This document shows positions 1 through 8,380 of a stretch of DNA of 14,449 bases, piece by piece (within the stretch, counting starts at the first letter, position 1; each line of letters opens with the position of its first letter). The DNA is from Paracoccaceae bacterium. Its GTDB lineage: Bacteria; Pseudomonadota; Alphaproteobacteria; Rhodobacterales; Rhodobacteraceae. Made by a program: the position numbers and the translations under genes. The stretch is taken from positions 1-14,449 of the forward strand of contig PXDM01000114.1 of assembly GCA_003565055.1 (NCBI GenBank), in the 5' to 3' direction. The notes beneath the pieces are model-generated. The model saw only the letters and a program-made list of their open reading frames with translations. It was not told where the DNA came from and searched no databases.

Positions 1-124
1 CGCGATCCTGTTTGCGGCCTCGGCCCCTGCCGCGCGCGCTTACCAGCGCATCGGCTTTCGCCATATCGGCAGCTACCGCATCGCGATGCTGGCGGCACCC
101 CTGACCCTCGGGGCGGCGGCGTGA
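1..124 (+). CDS. GNAT-family acetyltransferase, C-terminal 40 residues (partial)
   Basis: Only the 3' end lies in the window; the reading frame starts at base 2 and ends with TGA at 122-124. The tail contains ARAYQRIGFRHIGSYRIAML (residues 11-30 of the visible part). This matches the last acetyl-CoA-binding helix and final strand of GNAT N-acetyltransferases, which typically carry an 'A..aYerlGFr..GdY' pattern. The substrate cannot be told. Its stop codon overlaps the GTG start of the next gene (GTGA), so the two are probably co-transcribed and translationally coupled. The fold assignment rests on about 20 residues. The family call is likely but not certain. Confidence 0.7.
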   Translation, partial: AILFAASAPAARAYQRIGFRHIGSYRIAMLAAPLTLGAAA

Positions 125-1080
125 AGCTGATCCGCGACGCCCTTGCCGCGCGACGTGCGCGCGAGGCGCTGGCGCGTGATCTGACGGCGGCCTTCGGGCG
201 AGAGGCCCCACAGGGCCTGTCACTGATCAAGGACGGCCCGCAAGCGCGTGTGGCCGCGGCCACATGGCAGGGGGAGCCCGTCATCCTCAAGCAATTCCAC
301 ACTCCCGACCCTGCGGGTTTCATGGCCGGGATGAGTGCCGAGCATGACCGGTTGCGCGCGCTCTTTCCGCATGGCGCGCTGCGGGCCGGATTGATGCGCG
401 CGCAGTCCGCGCCCCATGCCATCGCCGTGCTGGAGAAGGCCCCCGGCGAACGGCTTGACGCTGTGCTCGATCACGCTGACGCTGACCAACGCGCAACCCT
501 CGTCGCGCAGGCGGGCGCATGGCTGGGCCGCGCGCTGGGGGAGGAGCGCGACACCGGCACCTTCTTCCCGCGTTTCTGGATCGAACGGCTGGAGGCCGAA
601 ATCACCGCCGCGCCCCTGCCCGCCCCGGACCGCGACCTCACCCTGCGCGCCCATCGCGGCCTGCGCCGTCTGGGCCGCGCGCTGCGCCATGGCCCTGTGC
701 CGCGCGGCCCGATCCATGCCGATTTCGCGCCGCATAACATTTTCCACGACGCGGCCAGCGGCACGCTCTGGGTGTTCGACATCCAGAAGACGACGCATAT
801 GCCGCTGGGGCTGGACATCGCGCGGCTGCTGGTCGGCCTGAGCGTACAGATGCAGCGCCAGCACCCCGATTGCGCGCTGCAAGCGGGGGTTCTGGCCGCC
901 GACCGCCGTGCGCTGCTGGCCGCGCAGGGACTGGAACACCCGCTTGAGGCGCTACCCTTCGTTGATTTCTTCCTCGGTCATCGGCTGATCAAGGCGCTGA
1001 TCGACAAACATGCGCACCCCGACGCGCCCATCTTCCGGCGCAGTCTCGAAAACTGGTTGAAGGAGGCCCCATGTCCCTGA
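121..1080 (+). CDS. APH/choline-kinase-fold phosphotransferase
   Basis: The 319-residue protein has the aminoglycoside phosphotransferase/choline kinase fold. A beta-strand lysine sits in PVILKQF (K57). The catalytic loop HADFAPHN (199-206) supplies the catalytic Asp (D201) and Asn (N206). A metal-binding Asp follows in VFDIQ (D220). These are the hallmarks of the family (HxDxxxxN, then D-I/L-x). The substrate is unknown: members phosphorylate small hydroxylated molecules, sugars or lipids, and nothing here supports antibiotic resistance. GTG at 121 is the start because it overlaps the upstream stop (GTGA) and gives a full-length fold. The end overlaps the next gene by 10 bases. The gene is probably the second of a small co-transcribed group. 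Confidence 0.75.
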   Translation: MKLIRDALAARRAREALARDLTAAFGREAPQGLSLIKDGPQARVAAATWQGEPVILKQFHTPDPAGFMAGMSAEHDRLRALFPHGALRAGLMRAQSAPHAIAVLEKAPGERLDAVLDHADADQRATLVAQAGAWLGRALGEERDTGTFFPRFWIERLEAEITAAPLPAPDRDLTLRAHRGLRRLGRALRHGPVPRGPIHADFAPHNIFHDAASGTLWVFDIQKTTHMPLGLDIARLLVGLSVQMQRQHPDCALQAGVLAADRRALLAAQGLEHPLEALPFVDFFLGHRLIKALIDKHAHPDAPIFRRSLENWLKEAPCP

Positions 1081-1595
1081 TCCGTCCCGAACTCGCGGCC
1101 ATGCTCTCGCGCTGGTCGGAAGTGCTGACGGGCCTCGGCATCGCGGCTTTCGGCCTCTGGGCATTGCAGGCGCGGGGCAGCTTCTTTCAAGGGCTTGCGG
1201 CCCTCGTCGTCATCGCCGGGCTGGCGCTCGCCGTGATCGGCTGGCGGCGCATGCGCTTTCGCCGTGCCGGGGCCGCCCCCGGTGTGGTGCAGTTGGTTGA
1301 AGGGCAGATCAGCTATTTCGGCCCCGAGGAAGGCGGCTTCATCGCGCTTGGCGATCTGGTCGAGTTGAATCTGACCGATCACGGGCAGAGCTGGCTTCTG
1401 GTGGCGCAGGATGACACGCGCCTGACCATCCCTGTGGCCGCGACCGGGGCGGAAGCGCTGTTTGACGCCTTCGCCCGCCTGCCGGATCTGCGCATGACCA
1501 CGCTTCTCGACGCGCTCGACGCGCCCGAGCCGGTGGCCGCGCGCCCGCTCTGGCTGCACCCGTCACGGCGCGGCGCGCATCTGCGCCTGCGCTGA
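1071..1595 (+). CDS. Small membrane protein with two N-terminal helices, function unknown
   Basis: This 174-residue protein is not one I can assign a function. Two hydrophobic segments at about residues 17-33 and 40-57 form a helical hairpin, followed by a basic stretch (WRRMRFRR, 58-65) expected to face the cytoplasm. The remaining ~110 residues look like a soluble beta-rich domain (VVQLVEGQISYFG, LVELNLTDHGQSWLLV) that could resemble a PH-like domain; that is a guess. The start is well supported by a strong Shine-Dalgarno AAGGAGG at 1060-1066, four bases before ATG. The gene overlaps the kinase gene by 10 bases, suggesting coupled translation. Confidence 0.72.
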   Translation: MSLIRPELAAMLSRWSEVLTGLGIAAFGLWALQARGSFFQGLAALVVIAGLALAVIGWRRMRFRRAGAAPGVVQLVEGQISYFGPEEGGFIALGDLVELNLTDHGQSWLLVAQDDTRLTIPVAATGAEALFDAFARLPDLRMTTLLDALDAPEPVAARPLWLHPSRRGAHLRLR

Positions 1596-1619
1596 GCGTC
1601 TCTCAACATTTCAGCCGAC

Positions 1620-1648
1620 TTGACAGGGTGGGCCACAGGCTCCAAGTC
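1620..1648 (+). promoter_or_regulatory. Possible sigma70 promoter for gshA
   Basis: The 91-base gap before gshA contains a perfect TTGACA (1620-1625). No good TATAAT-like hexamer follows at 16-18 bases; the best at that distance is around 1643-1648 and is poor. This is a weak call, based on the -35-like hexamer and position only. Confidence 0.25.
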
Positions 1649-1686
1649 TCGGGGCTCAAACGAGGGACAGCAGGATCGGAGCGCAG

Positions 1687-3057
1687 ATGTCCATTCCCCA
1701 AAGCGGCGGCGGGCCGATTGAGCATGTGTCGCAACTCGCCGAGTATCTGGCGGCAGGCTGCAAACCCAAGGACCAGTGGCGCATCGGCACCGAGCACGAA
1801 AAATTCGGCTATCTGCGCGACACGCTCACCCCCCTGCCCTATGACGGCCCGCGCTCGGTGCGCGCCATGCTCGAAGGGCTGCGCGACCGCTTCGGCTGGA
1901 CGCCGGTGATGGAGGGCGGCCATATCATCGGGCTGGAGAAAGACGGCGCGAATGTCTCGCTTGAACCCGGCGGGCAGCTGGAGCTGTCAGGCGCACCGCT
2001 GGAGACGATCCACCAGACCTGCGACGAGGTGAACCTGCATCTGCGCGAAGTGCGCGAGGTGGCCGATGCGCTCGATATCGGCTTCATCGGCCTTGGCGCG
2101 GCCCCGATCTGGAGCCATGAGGCGATGCCGGTCATGCCCAAGGGCCGCTACCGGTTGATGACCGACTACATGGACCGCGTGGGCACCATGGGCAAGACGA
2201 TGATGTATCGCACCTGCACCGTGCAGGTGAATCTCGATTTCGGGTCCGAGGCCGATATGGTCCAGAAACTGCGCGTGGCGCTGGCGCTGCAACCTGTTGC
2301 GACCGCGCTTTTCGCCAACTCGCCCTTTCTCGATGGCCAGCCCAACGGGCATAAAAGCTGGCGCAGCCGCGTCTGGCGTGATCTCGATGCCGCGCGCACC
2401 GGCATGCTGCCCTTCGTCTTCGAGGACGGTTTCGGCTTCGAGCAATGGGTCGAGTACGCGCTCGATGTGCCGATGTATTTCGTCTATCGCGACGGCCAGT
2501 ATATCGACGCGCTCGGCCAGAGCTTCCGCGATTTCCTGCGCGGCGAATTGCCCGCCCTGCCCGGTGAGATCCCGACCCTGTCGGATTGGGCGGATCACCT
2601 GACCACGATCTTCCCCGAGGCCCGCGTCAAGAAATTCATCGAGATGCGCGGCGCCGATGGCGGGCCGTGGCGCAGGCTTTGTGCGCTGCCCGCCCTTTGG
2701 GTCGGGCTGACCTATGATCAGTCCGCGCTGGATGCGGCCTGGGATCTGGCGCGTGGTCTTGATGCCGAAACGCGCGAGGGCCTGCGCGTCGCAGCCTCGG
2801 TCGGAGGATTGCAGGGCCAAGCGGGCGGCGTGAAGCTGCATGATCTGGCGCGCGAGACCGTGGCGATTGCCGAAGCCGGGCTGAAAGCCCGCGCCCGTCC
2901 CGGCGCGGGCGGGATGCTGCCTGATGAGACGCATTTCCTCAATGCGCTGCGCGAGAGTGTCGAGAGCGGCCAGACCCCGGCGGATGAGTTGCTCGGGCGC
3001 TATCATGGCGACTGGAACGGCGATCTGACCCGCATCTACGCCGATTACAGCTATTGA
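1687..3057 (+). CDS. gshA: Glutamate-cysteine ligase (plant/alphaproteobacterial type)
   Basis: GshA joins L-glutamate and L-cysteine using ATP to give gamma-glutamylcysteine, the first and limiting step of cytoplasmic glutathione synthesis. The 456-residue length fits the GCS2 plant-type family used by alphaproteobacteria. Signature stretches are GTEHEKFGY (34-42), a glycine-rich SLEPGGQLELSGAP (91-104), and MMYRTCTVQVNLDF (172-185) in the active-site sheet. The ATG at 1687 follows a GGAG-like site at 1678-1681 and the protein begins as expected for the family. The gene lies 91 bases after the previous one, so it may have its own promoter. The acyltransferase gene follows on the same strand after 45 bases. 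No oddity seen. Confidence 0.95.
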   Translation: MSIPQSGGGPIEHVSQLAEYLAAGCKPKDQWRIGTEHEKFGYLRDTLTPLPYDGPRSVRAMLEGLRDRFGWTPVMEGGHIIGLEKDGANVSLEPGGQLELSGAPLETIHQTCDEVNLHLREVREVADALDIGFIGLGAAPIWSHEAMPVMPKGRYRLMTDYMDRVGTMGKTMMYRTCTVQVNLDFGSEADMVQKLRVALALQPVATALFANSPFLDGQPNGHKSWRSRVWRDLDAARTGMLPFVFEDGFGFEQWVEYALDVPMYFVYRDGQYIDALGQSFRDFLRGELPALPGEIPTLSDWADHLTTIFPEARVKKFIEMRGADGGPWRRLCALPALWVGLTYDQSALDAAWDLARGLDAETREGLRVAASVGGLQGQAGGVKLHDLARETVAIAEAGLKARARPGAGGMLPDETHFLNALRESVESGQTPADELLGRYHGDWNGDLTRIYADYSY

Positions 3058-3102
3058 GCGCGGCGTCTTGACGCGGGCGCGCGGCAGGTGCAAGTCGGGC
3101 GC

Positions 3103-3993
3103 ATGAGCCAAGCATCCGACACGCGCACCAGCTGGAAGCACTGGGCCGAAGACCGCATGACTGCGGCGCTTCTGGGCGCGGGGCGGCTGCTGCCCTATCC
3201 CGCCCGGATCGCCACGATGGGCTGGATCGGCGCGCATCTCATCGGCCCCTTTGCGGGCTTGCGCAAGCGGATCCGCAAGAACCTCGCGCTGGTCGCCCCG
3301 GACTTGCCTGAGCGCGAGGTCGCGCGGCTCTGTCGTGCCGTGCCCGGCAATATGGCCCGCGCCATCGCCGAGACGTTCTCGGGCGATGCGTTCATCGCCC
3401 GCGCGCAGCATAGCCCCATCGAGGGCGAAGGCTGGCCCGCGCTGCAAGCCGCCCGCGACGCGGGCCGCCCGGTCGTGCTGGTGACGGCGCATTTCGGCAA
3501 TTACGACGCCGCCCGCGTGGTGCTGCGCGCGCATGGCTGCGACGTCGCGGGCATCTACATGCCGATGGCCAATCCTGCATTCAACACGCGCTATGTCGCC
3601 GCGATGGAACATATCGCCGCCCCGGTCTTTCCCCGCGATCGCGCCGGGCTTGCGGGGCTTCTGAAGTATCTGCGGCAGGGGCGCATGATCGGGCTGGTGG
3701 CCGATCATTACATGGCCCATGGCGCGCTTCTCGACTTCATGGGCCAGCCCGCACGCACAGCGCTCTCCTCAGCCGAGATCGCGCTGAAGAATGACGCGCT
3801 TCTGATCCCGCTTTATGCGATCCGCCAGCCCGACGGGCTGAGCTTCCGCATCCGGGTCGAAGCGCCTGTGCCCCATAGCGACCCGGTGACGATGACGAAA
3901 GCGCTCAATGCCTCGGTCGAAGCGCTCGTGCGCGCGCATATGGATCAGTGGATGTGGACACATCGGCGCTGGAAGCACAATCAGCCGCGCTGA
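3103..3993 (+). CDS. LpxL/HtrB-family lysophospholipid/lipid A acyltransferase
   Basis: The 296-residue protein belongs to the lauroyl/myristoyl acyltransferase family, inner-membrane-associated enzymes that transfer acyl chains to lipid A or other lysolipids. The catalytic H-x4-D motif is seen in HFGNYD (H130, D135) after the strand RPVVLVTA. The C-terminal MWTHRRWK is the usual family ending. A hydrophobic N-terminal stretch (about residues 20-50) fits membrane association. I chose ATG 3103 rather than an in-frame GTG at 3088 because it gives the normal N-terminus; neither has a strong ribosome site. The substrate (lipid A precursor or another lysolipid) cannot be told. The last 13 bases overlap the 3' end of ccoS on the other strand. 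Confidence 0.85.
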   Translation: MSQASDTRTSWKHWAEDRMTAALLGAGRLLPYPARIATMGWIGAHLIGPFAGLRKRIRKNLALVAPDLPEREVARLCRAVPGNMARAIAETFSGDAFIARAQHSPIEGEGWPALQAARDAGRPVVLVTAHFGNYDAARVVLRAHGCDVAGIYMPMANPAFNTRYVAAMEHIAAPVFPRDRAGLAGLLKYLRQGRMIGLVADHYMAHGALLDFMGQPARTALSSAEIALKNDALLIPLYAIRQPDGLSFRIRVEAPVPHSDPVTMTKALNASVEALVRAHMDQWMWTHRRWKHNQPR

Positions 3994-4160
3994 TCGTCCT
4001 CCACAGGTTTGGGCTTGTCATCATAGCGCGGGTCGAGAATGCGCTGGCTGTCACCCTCCGGGTCATCATACTGGCCTTTTTTCAGCGACCAGAGAAAGGC
4101 CACAAGGCCCAACAGGCCCAGAGCCAGCGAGACAGGGATCAGCACCGCCAGAACTTCCAT
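3981..4160 (-). CDS. ccoS: Cbb3 oxidase maturation protein CcoS
   Basis: This 59-residue protein starts MEVLAVLIPVSLALGLLGLV, a single membrane helix (about residues 3-25). It is followed by FLWSLKKGQYDDPEGDSQRI, the family pattern of aromatic/charged residues and then an acidic 'Q(Y/F)DD.eG...RIL'. A DPRYDDKPKP tail completes it. CcoS is required for insertion of heme and copper cofactors into cbb3 oxidase. It is the last gene of ccoGHIS. A Shine-Dalgarno (AAGGAG) overlaps the TAA of ccoI, leaving 8 bases between the genes, so translation is probably coupled. Its last 13 bases run into the convergent acyltransferase gene. Confidence 0.93.
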   Translation of the reverse strand: MEVLAVLIPVSLALGLLGLVAFLWSLKKGQYDDPEGDSQRILDPRYDDKPKPVEDDQRG

Positions 4161-4168
4161 GAGACTCC

Positions 4169-6352
4169 TTACTTCAGCCGCAACGCATTCAGCGTGACCG
4201 AGATCGACGAGATGGACATCACCGCCGCCGCCCAGAGCGGGGTCGCAAAGCCCAGCAAGGCGATGGGCACGAAGATGACATTATAGATGCCCGATTGCCA
4301 CAGGTTTTCGCGGATGCGCTGCATGGCGGTTTTCGAGAGCCGCACCGCATCCGCGACCGGGGCCAGATCGCGGCCCAGAAGCACCATGTCCGACGCCGCA
4401 CGCGCCGCATCCAGCGCCGAGGCAGGTGAGATCGACACATGCGCCGCCGAAAGGGCCACAGTGTCATTGAGCCCATCGCCGACCATCAGCACCCGCGCGC
4501 CGGACTCGTGCAGGGCGGCCACCTTCGCGGCCTTGTCCTGCGGCAGTGCGCCCGCCTGCCAGTTCTCAATCCCCAGCCGCGCGGCCAGATCGCGCACGAC
4601 GGGCGCGACATCGCCCGAGATCAGCCAGACCGCCTTGCCCTGCGCCTGAAGGTCGCGCACGACCGTTTCCGCGCCGGGGCGAAGCTGGTCGGCGAAAGTA
4701 AAGCCATGGGTCTGCGCACCCATCGAGACATAGGCCGCTGTCACCCCCTCGGGCACGGCGCCGACCCATTCGGCACGGCCCAGCCGTACGCGCGCGCCGT
4801 TCCATTCCGCCTCGATCCCGTGGCCCGGCACTTCCGCGATAGTCTCAAGTGCGGCAGGCTCCACATCCAGCGCACGCAGGCCCTTCGCAAGCGCGGCGGC
4901 CAGCGGATGACCCGAACTTTCGGCCAGCGCCAGCGCCACGCGCTGAACATTTGCCGGATGCGCGTCGAGATTCGTGGGCGCGGGCGTTCCCATGGTCAGC
5001 GTGCCGGTCTTGTCGAAGATCACAGTGTCGACCTCGGCCAGACGCTCCAGCGCGGTGCCGTCCTTGATCAGAAGCCCCTTGCGAAACAGCTTGCCACTGG
5101 CCGCTGTCACCACCGCGGGCACAGCAAGACCCAGCGCGCAGGGGCAGGTGATGATCAAACTGGCCACCGCGATATTCATCGCGAGGCGCAGATCCCCCCC
5201 TGAAATCCAGAACCAGACGAGGAACGCGCCCAGCGACAGGATCGGAATCGTCGGCGCATAGGCACTGGCCGCGCGCTGCGCGATGGTCGTGTAGCGCATC
5301 CGCGCGGATTCGGCATGGGCCACCAGATCGGCCATGCGGTGCAGCGAGCTGTCCTTGCCCGCCGCTGTCACACGAACCTGCAAGGGGCCGGTCAGGTTGA
5401 CCTCGCCCGCGCTGAGCAGCGCGCCCGTATCAGCGAAAACCGGAAGTGTCTCGCCGGTCAGGAGCGAGCGGTCCATCTCGGACTGGCCCTGCATCACCAC
5501 ACCGTCCACAGGCACACGGCCCCCGGGGCGCACCAGCACGATATCGCCCGCGCGCAAATCCGCGACATTCACCGCGCGCTCTGCCCCATCCACAAGCTGT
5601 GTCGCGCGCGGCACTTCGAGCGCCGCGAGTTCCTGCGCCGCAGAGCGCGCGACAGCGCGGGCGCGGAAATCGAGGTATCGGCCGACCAGCAGAAAGAAGA
5701 TCAGCATCACCACGGCCTCGAAATAGGCGTGTTCACCCGAGAGCAGCGTCTCATAGATCGAGATGAAGAGTGTAAGCAGGATCGCGAAGGAAATCGGCGC
5801 GTCCATATCCATCCGCCCCGCCCGCGCGGCCCGCCAGGCATTGCGGAAAAACGGCTGGCCCGTGAAAGCGACCGTCGGAATCGCGATCAGCGCCGAGATC
5901 AGGTGGAACATGTCCCGCGTCGGCCCGTCCGCGCCCGCCCAGACCGCGACCGACAAGAGCATGATATTCATCATCGCAAAGCCCGAGATGCCCACGCGCA
6001 TCAGCAGCGCGCGGCCCTGCTGCTCGGTCTCGGTCAGCGACAGCGTGCCCGCATCCAGCTCATGTGCCTCATAGCCCAGCTGATCGAGCCGCGCGATGAT
6101 GTCGCTGGCTTCGATCCCGGCCTCGGCCGCCACGCTGAGCCGCTTCAGCGTCAGGTTCAGCCGGGCCGAGGTGACGCCTTCCATCCGCGCGAGATCGCGC
6201 TCGATGGTCGCGATGCAGGCCGCGCAATGCGCACCGGGCACCGAGACCAAAAGCCGCGCATCGCGCTGCGGCGCGCGCGCGGCGAGTGCTTCGGCGGCTG
6301 GGGCCGCGTCACAGGCCGGGCAGGCTGACGGGCGGGCGAGGACGTCCGACAT
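4169..6352 (-). CDS. ccoI: Copper-translocating P1B-type ATPase of cbb3 assembly, CcoI
   Basis: CcoI exports Cu(I) across the inner membrane for the CuB site of CcoN. The 727 residues read in order as follows. An N-terminal CPAC (11-14) precedes a heavy-metal-associated domain with GAHCAAC (41-46). Membrane helices lie around 118-136, 150-166, 187-203 and 210-226. The actuator TGE is at 299-301 and the transport motif CPC at 403-405. The phosphorylation motif DKTGT is at 447-451 (D447), the HP of the nucleotide domain at 482-483, and GDGLND at 625-630. Two last helices end the protein. All catalytic motifs are intact. ATG at 6352 overlaps the ccoH stop by one base (TGATG). The gene is third in ccoGHIS. 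Confidence 0.96.
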   Translation of the reverse strand: MSDVLARPSACPACDAAPAAEALAARAPQRDARLLVSVPGAHCAACIATIERDLARMEGVTSARLNLTLKRLSVAAEAGIEASDIIARLDQLGYEAHELDAGTLSLTETEQQGRALLMRVGISGFAMMNIMLLSVAVWAGADGPTRDMFHLISALIAIPTVAFTGQPFFRNAWRAARAGRMDMDAPISFAILLTLFISIYETLLSGEHAYFEAVVMLIFFLLVGRYLDFRARAVARSAAQELAALEVPRATQLVDGAERAVNVADLRAGDIVLVRPGGRVPVDGVVMQGQSEMDRSLLTGETLPVFADTGALLSAGEVNLTGPLQVRVTAAGKDSSLHRMADLVAHAESARMRYTTIAQRAASAYAPTIPILSLGAFLVWFWISGGDLRLAMNIAVASLIITCPCALGLAVPAVVTAASGKLFRKGLLIKDGTALERLAEVDTVIFDKTGTLTMGTPAPTNLDAHPANVQRVALALAESSGHPLAAALAKGLRALDVEPAALETIAEVPGHGIEAEWNGARVRLGRAEWVGAVPEGVTAAYVSMGAQTHGFTFADQLRPGAETVVRDLQAQGKAVWLISGDVAPVVRDLAARLGIENWQAGALPQDKAAKVAALHESGARVLMVGDGLNDTVALSAAHVSISPASALDAARAASDMVLLGRDLAPVADAVRLSKTAMQRIRENLWQSGIYNVIFVPIALLGFATPLWAAAVMSISSISVTLNALRLK

Positions 6353-6822
6353 CAGTTGAGATGCAACACAACACGCTGGCGAAATTCGGTCCCGTCCTGC
6401 GCCACAGCATAGAGGCGGATGTTCCAGTTGCCCGGTCCGATCTCGACCGGCGCGCGGTAGGCCCCGTCCGTGAAGCGGAATTCGGGCACCTGATCATCGC
6501 GCACATGGGTCGCAGCGCCCAGCGTCGCATCAAGATGGGCCGTGCGCACGGGTGCGCCTTCCGCATCCGTGATCGCGAGTGTCAGGATGCCATCGGCATG
6601 ACTGGCCTCCACGTCCCAGCCCAGCGCAAGCTGTTCGGAAAGTTCCTCATTGAAATTCTGGCTGGCGACAAAGGAGTTATCGACCTCCAGCCCCGGAAAC
6701 GTGCTGACTGCATTGTAGGCCAGCAGCAGATTGGCCGTGAGGATCACCCCGAAAGCCGATACGGCGATGATCAGAACCTTGCGCCCGGTCATGCGGAATT
6801 CGCGCTTTCTTGTCTCGGTCAT
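6352..6822 (-). CDS. ccoH: Cbb3 oxidase assembly protein CcoH (FixH family)
   Basis: This 156-residue protein has a basic N-terminus (TRKREFRMTGRK), one membrane helix (about 14-36), and the FixH-type periplasmic domain. That domain includes FPGLEVDNSFVASQNFN just after the helix and a beta-sandwich ending in GNWNIRLYAVAQDGTEF. CcoH interacts with the oxidase, mainly CcoN in studied species, and is needed for stable assembly. The start overlaps the ccoG stop by four bases (ATGA) and the end overlaps the ccoI start by one. Length and layout are normal for the family. Confidence 0.92.
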   Translation of the reverse strand: MTETRKREFRMTGRKVLIIAVSAFGVILTANLLLAYNAVSTFPGLEVDNSFVASQNFNEELSEQLALGWDVEASHADGILTLAITDAEGAPVRTAHLDATLGAATHVRDDQVPEFRFTDGAYRAPVEIGPGNWNIRLYAVAQDGTEFRQRVVLHLN

Positions 6823-8252
6823 TGCGTTCTCCCGTTGAAGACTGTGTCTGAATATACGCGTTCATTGCTGCCGGGGATAGCGGCCCAGATACGCACAGGG
6901 CTGCGCTCGGCCGTATTCGACGGCGTGCCCGGCGCGGCCGTCAGATAGACCCGCAGCAAGGTCTGCTCATCCGGGGCCACGATAAGGCGGTTCTCCTCCA
7001 GCCCCTCGATTGACAATTGCAGATCCGGGTTTTCCGTGATCGAGAGCGCGAATTCACGCGGCTCATGCGACATGTTGCGCAGGCGAATGTCGTAGACATT
7101 GCGCACGGTCCCGTCAGAGAGCACGATATGTGTGGGGTTGCGCACCGGGGCCACGCTCATGTCCATATCAGCGCGGATGAAGAGCGCGATGACCAGCCCA
7201 ATGCCAACCAGCGACCAGATCGCCGTGTAGAGGATCGTGCGCGGGCGCAGGATATGCTTCCAGACGGATTTCTGCGGCTTGCCCGATTGCTCGGCCTCCT
7301 GATCGGAGAGCGCCATATAGGCCACCAGCCCGCGCGGTTTTCCGATGCGGTCCATCACCTCGTCGCAGGCGTCGATGCACAGCCCGCAGGTGATGCATTC
7401 CATCTGCTGACCATTGCGGATGTCGATGCCCATCGGGCAGACATTCACGCAGGCCATGCAGTCGATGCAATCGCCTTGATTGGGGTCCAGCTCGCCCTTC
7501 TTGAGCTTGCCGCGCGGCTCGCCGCGCCAATGGCGGTAGTCGATGGTGATCGTGTCCTCATCCATCATCGCGGCCTGAATGCGCGGCCAGGGGCAGGCAT
7601 AGATGCAGACCTGCTCACGAAAGAACCCGCCGAAGAGGAAGGTCGTCATCGTCAGGATCAGGACCGTCAGATAGGCGATCGGATGCGCCTGTCCGGTGAA
7701 GAGATCGACGAAGAGCGTGGGCGCATCTGCGAAATAGAAGACCCAGGCGCCGCCCGTGGCCATGCCGATCAGGAACCATGCGGTCCATTTCAGCCCGTAT
7801 TTGCGGATTTTCTCGGCGTTCCAGTTCTGCCGGTGCAGGCGCAGCCGGGCATTGCGGTCGCCTTCGATCCAGCGCTCCACCTGAATAAACAGATCCGTCC
7901 AGACGGTCTGCGGGCAGGCATAGCCACACCAGACCCGCCCCAGCGCCGAGGTGAACAGGAACAGCCCGATCCCCGCCATGATCAACAGGCCCGCGACAAA
8001 GTAGAATTCATGCGGCCAGATTTCGATCATGAAGAAGAAGAAGCGCCGGTTGCCCAGATCGAGCAAAACGGCCTGATTGGGCATCTCCGGCCCGCGATCC
8101 CAGCGGATCCAGGGCACGATGTAATAAATGCCCAGCATCAACGCCAGAAGCCACCATTTCATCGTCCGGAAGCTGCCCTTCACACGACGCGGGAAAATAG
8201 GCTCGCGCGCCTGATAGAGACTGGGGGGCGGGCTTGGGTCTTGGGCACTCAC
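6819..8252 (-). CDS. ccoG: Cbb3 oxidase accessory protein CcoG (RdxB/FixG), membrane polyferredoxin
   Basis: CcoG is an inner-membrane Fe-S protein of cbb3 maturation; work on Rhodobacter capsulatus describes it as a Cu(II) reductase supplying Cu(I). With the start chosen here it has 477 residues. Several membrane helices lie at about 32-50, 82-102, 158-175 and 192-210. Cysteine pairs occur in CGYAC (109-113) and CIYAC (216-220). Two ferredoxin-type clusters follow: CIDCMACVNVC (262-272) and CITCGLCIDAC (286-296). A C-terminal Ig-like FixG domain covers about 370-477. I chose GTG 8252 over in-frame GTG 8276 because AGGAG sits seven bases before 8252 and family members begin near here. It is the first gene of ccoGHIS and overlaps ccoH by four bases. 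Confidence 0.95.
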   Translation of the reverse strand: MSAQDPSPPPSLYQAREPIFPRRVKGSFRTMKWWLLALMLGIYYIVPWIRWDRGPEMPNQAVLLDLGNRRFFFFMIEIWPHEFYFVAGLLIMAGIGLFLFTSALGRVWCGYACPQTVWTDLFIQVERWIEGDRNARLRLHRQNWNAEKIRKYGLKWTAWFLIGMATGGAWVFYFADAPTLFVDLFTGQAHPIAYLTVLILTMTTFLFGGFFREQVCIYACPWPRIQAAMMDEDTITIDYRHWRGEPRGKLKKGELDPNQGDCIDCMACVNVCPMGIDIRNGQQMECITCGLCIDACDEVMDRIGKPRGLVAYMALSDQEAEQSGKPQKSVWKHILRPRTILYTAIWSLVGIGLVIALFIRADMDMSVAPVRNPTHIVLSDGTVRNVYDIRLRNMSHEPREFALSITENPDLQLSIEGLEENRLIVAPDEQTLLRVYLTAAPGTPSNTAERSPVRIWAAIPGSNERVYSDTVFNGRTQ

Positions 8253-8259
8253 AATGCGA

Positions 8260-8264
8260 CTCCT
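8260..8264 (-). promoter_or_regulatory. Ribosome binding site deciding the ccoG GTG start
   Basis: AGGAG on the minus strand lies seven bases before GTG 8252. The alternative GTG at 8276 would place this site inside the coding region and has no comparable site of its own. A start of transcription near 8274-8278, predicted from the proximal FnrL box, would also exclude the upstream GTG. Confidence 0.8.
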
Positions 8265-8308
8265 GCGTTCGTTCACCCTGTCAATTTCACGGGCCGACAG
8301 GCAGGACC

Positions 8309-8322
8309 TTGACCTGCATCAA
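8309..8322 (-). promoter_or_regulatory. FnrL/FNR box, proximal, ccoGHIS promoter
   Basis: The minus strand reads TTGAT-GCAG-GTCAA, one base from the perfect palindrome TTGAT-N4-ATCAA. Its centre (8315.5) is about 29 bases before a TGAAAT hexamer (8289-8284). This is close to the class II FNR geometry (box near -41.5) with transcription starting around 8274-8278. ccoG (rdxB) promoters of Rhodobacter are known FnrL targets, so low-oxygen activation of ccoGHIS is likely. Confidence 0.85.
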
Positions 8323-8380
8323 AAGGCGTGCGGGAAATGCACCTTTGGACAACATGACGCAGCTGAGGGGGAAGAGGGTT

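Noticed and set aside
3088..3102. Upstream GTG start for the acyltransferase gene
   Set aside because: No ribosome site is seen for it, and ATG 3103 gives the usual protein length. The difference is five residues and not decisive.
1987..3720. A 577-codon open frame on the minus strand across gshA and the acyltransferase gene
   Set aside because: It is a high-GC shadow frame. It spans two well-recognised genes on the other strand, and its product is His/Arg/Gln-rich with no family features.
8253..8276. Upstream GTG start for ccoG
   Set aside because: The AGGAG at 8260-8264 serves GTG 8252, and the predicted transcription start is at or downstream of 8276.
7017..8312. A 431-codon plus-strand open frame opposite ccoG
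   Set aside because: It is antisense to an intact, clearly recognised ccoG and its composition is typical of a shadow frame.
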